From positions 62,001 through 126,000 of IMG/VR virus record IMGVR_UViG_3300013132_000026: DNA of 64,000 nt; one strand, given 5' to 3'. Under the pieces are notes generated by a model. The model was not told the origin of the DNA. It worked only from the letters and a program-made list of their open reading frames with translations, and did not search any database. This DNA is from a virus. Made by a program: the position numbers and the translations under genes. Shown here piece after piece: positions 62,181-64,000 of this stretch (the first letter of the stretch is position 1; each line of letters begins with the position of its first letter).

Positions 62181-64000
62181 ATGGCAATCTACTACACGGG
62201 CGTACAAGTTGGCAATCAAGTCAACTTTACAACGGGCGACGTTACTACTGTAGCGTCGGACGTAAAAAACTACATCATCGACCAATCAGTGTCGGGCGGT
62301 CAAACTGGATTGGCCCCAAGCACAAACGCCGTTTATGTTTTTACAACTGGCGTTTCTGGATACTTTGCTGGTTTAAATGCTAGCTTGACTGGCGCAACTG
62401 GTGCGCTGTCAACATTCACTGGTACGCTCGGAACTGCTGCGTTCCGCGATGTTGCCGACACAGTCACTAACGGCGGCACGGGCCTGCCAACCTCCGATGC
62501 GGTATTCGATTTTGCAACGGGCATTTCCGGCTACCTCTATACAAACGCTGGTGGACTGTATTCGATCTCGGCAACGACCCCCGCTGCTGATGTTGCGAAT
62601 ATCAATCTTACTGGTTTAGTAAGTGGCGCTTCGTATAACGATTACATTCAGATCTCTGGCGGCGCTGGAATCGATGTTGCCGTTTCTGCCGATATCATTT
62701 CCGTTGCGCACGAAGACACTTCGAGTGTCGCGAATCTTACTGTTAACGCGACTGCTGGTTCCGCCATTACTGGCATCGCGTTTTCATTCGACGGTTTCGG
62801 TCACGTTACTGGCGCGACCGGAACAACTGCCGTTATCGTTCGCGATCAAATTCAAAGCGGCGTCACAACGACTGCTCCGAGCGAAGGTTCAGTTTTCACG
62901 CTCTCTGGTTCGCTGCAAAGCCAAATTACAAACGCTCTTAGCTTAACGCTTCAGCAAGTTACCGACAATGGTAGCGTTACGACTAATGGAATTAGCGTTG
63001 GCGGCAATTTAATTGTTAGCGGCGACGTTACTCTCGGAAACGACGCGAGCGACACGCTCACGATCAATGCCGGTCCAGTAGTTCTCGCTTCTGCGACTCA
63101 AAATTCTGAAGCGCTCGTTTTCGGCGCTAATGACGCTGATCGCGCAACGATTTACAAGCCAGATCCAAGATCGCTTCGTATCGACGGTAGCCTTACCGTT
63201 ACTGGCGATCTCTATGTCAGCGGCACGACCACTTATCTCAACACTCAGCACCTGAATGTTGGTGACAATATCATCACGCTGAATGCCGACTATACTGGCG
63301 CGACTGGTATTGAGAATGCGGGCATCGAAGTGAATCGCGGCGGCGACCCAACTGTTGCGCTTCGCTGGAACGAAGGCACGAATCGCTGGCAGTTCACGAA
63401 CGACGGTACCGGCTATTACAATATTCCAGTTGATACCGAGTTCACAACTTACAATCTGGAAATTGCTGCTGGTGGCGCGAACGATGCACGATTGATTCTT
63501 ACTGGTTCGAACGGCGATTCGAATGAAATCGCGATCAGCGGCGTTAGCGGTATTCTCGTAACAGAAATTGGAACAGGAACAGTTGTCGTTGCTCACGAAG
63601 ATACATCTTCGGCTACGAGCGTAACGAGCACAAACTCGAACGGCACTGTCATTCAGAACTTTACGGGCCTTATCGATACTTATGGCCACGTTACGGGTCT
63701 TGGCGTTCAAACTGTCGATCTTGACTCTCGCTACGCTCAAACTGGATCGGTCACGCTCGATGCGGTTACAGACAACGGCGCTTCTACCGATAACGACATT
63801 GTTGTTGGCGGATTAACTGTTTCTGGAGCAGCGAATGCAAAGTCGGATCACTTCGTTCTCTACAATCAAACGACCGACAACACGACGACTGAACTTTTCT
63901 TGCAAGGAACAAGCGGCAGAATCACGCTCGGTTCGAACTCGGCAATCTCGTTCCGTGGAAGCGTAACTGCTTTCGATACGACAAATACTGCGGCTGCTGG
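62181..64000 (+). CDS. Tail fibre protein, 3' end outside window
   Basis: Open from ATG 62181 to the end of the window (at least 606 residues). N-terminus MAIYYTGVQVGNQVNFTTGD. Long repetitive, strand-rich T/S/G/N sequence with fibre motifs such as SLTVTGDLYVSGTTTYLNTQ, LNVGDNIITLNADYTGATG, and IEVNRGGDPTVALRWNEGTN. This is the standard marine-phage fibre repeat that ends in a chaperone or adhesin. Several copies of AHEDTSS and VTDNGS show internal duplication. Confidence 0.88.
   Translation, partial: MAIYYTGVQVGNQVNFTTGDVTTVASDVKNYIIDQSVSGGQTGLAPSTNAVYVFTTGVSGYFAGLNASLTGATGALSTFTGTLGTAAFRDVADTVTNGGTGLPTSDAVFDFATGISGYLYTNAGGLYSISATTPAADVANINLTGLVSGASYNDYIQISGGAGIDVAVSADIISVAHEDTSSVANLTVNATAGSAITGIAFSFDGFGHVTGATGTTAVIVRDQIQSGVTTTAPSEGSVFTLSGSLQSQITNALSLTLQQVTDNGSVTTNGISVGGNLIVSGDVTLGNDASDTLTINAGPVVLASATQNSEALVFGANDADRATIYKPDPRSLRIDGSLTVTGDLYVSGTTTYLNTQHLNVGDNIITLNADYTGATGIENAGIEVNRGGDPTVALRWNEGTNRWQFTNDGTGYYNIPVDTEFTTYNLEIAAGGANDARLILTGSNGDSNEIAISGVSGILVTEIGTGTVVVAHEDTSSATSVTSTNSNGTVIQNFTGLIDTYGHVTGLGVQTVDLDSRYAQTGSVTLDAVTDNGASTDNDIVVGGLTVSGAANAKSDHFVLYNQTTDNTTTELFLQGTSGRITLGSNSAISFRGSVTAFDTTNTAAA

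Noticed and set aside
1-64000. Integrase or lysogeny module
   Set aside because: No integrase, excisionase or convincing CI-type repressor gene is seen; the window gives no evidence of a temperate lifestyle.

Overview
The window is 64 kb from the genome of a tailed double-stranded DNA phage (Caudoviricetes). It is not bacterial chromosome. Both ends cut through genes: an unrecognised gene on the left and a tail-fibre gene on the right. Evidence for a phage is a complete head module (small-terminase candidate, terminase, portal, protease/scaffold, decoration protein, major capsid protein), a lambda-type tail-tip module in the order L-K-I-J, T4-type rIIA/rIIB homologues, endonuclease VII, class I ribonucleotide reductase, three tRNAs and a lysis set. 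The L-K-I-J tail tip predicts a long non-contractile tail (siphovirus). A lipoprotein spanin candidate points to a Gram-negative host. The host cannot be named from the sequence.

Layout. 0-5.4 kb (+): a partial gene, a possible annealing protein, a GNAT-like protein, nrdA and nrdB. 5.4-16.9 kb (-): the tail-tip operon L-K-I-J, with J split over two genes. 16.9-33.6 kb (+): a dense early/middle region of small genes, with a deaminase, a glycosyltransferase-like gene, a UV endonuclease, rIIA/rIIB, a phosphoesterase, endonuclease VII, a macro-like protein, tRNAs, a DUF6745 protein and a nucleotidyltransferase. 33.6-36.5 kb (+): a striking array of tandem paralogues built from a 12-bp, four-residue repeat (x-N/D-Q-V). 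36.5-47.4 kb: holin and spanin candidates, a RuvB-like ATPase, a leftward cluster of small early genes, an 0.8-kb repeat-rich non-coding region that may be an origin or control region, then a GP88-family protein and a SleB-type endolysin. 47.5-64 kb (+): late structural genes together with phoH, a zinc-ribbon gene, a sigma-like factor and the packaging genes.

Two regulatory classes can be read from the DNA. Many early or middle genes, on both strands, have TTGACA/TATAAT-like promoters whose -10 box lies only about 6-7 nt before the start codon, which predicts leaderless mRNAs. Structural and lysis genes instead carry GTGTAAATA-like boxes 14-30 nt before the start codon. A divergent sigma-like gene (49.5 kb) sits behind a host-type promoter and is the obvious candidate reader of those boxes. 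The most unusual content is the NQV-repeat paralogue array, the leaderless-promoter family, the GTGTAAATA late box, the repeat region at 43.5-44.2 kb, the split J protein and the carbohydrate-binding-like inserts in the tail tip.
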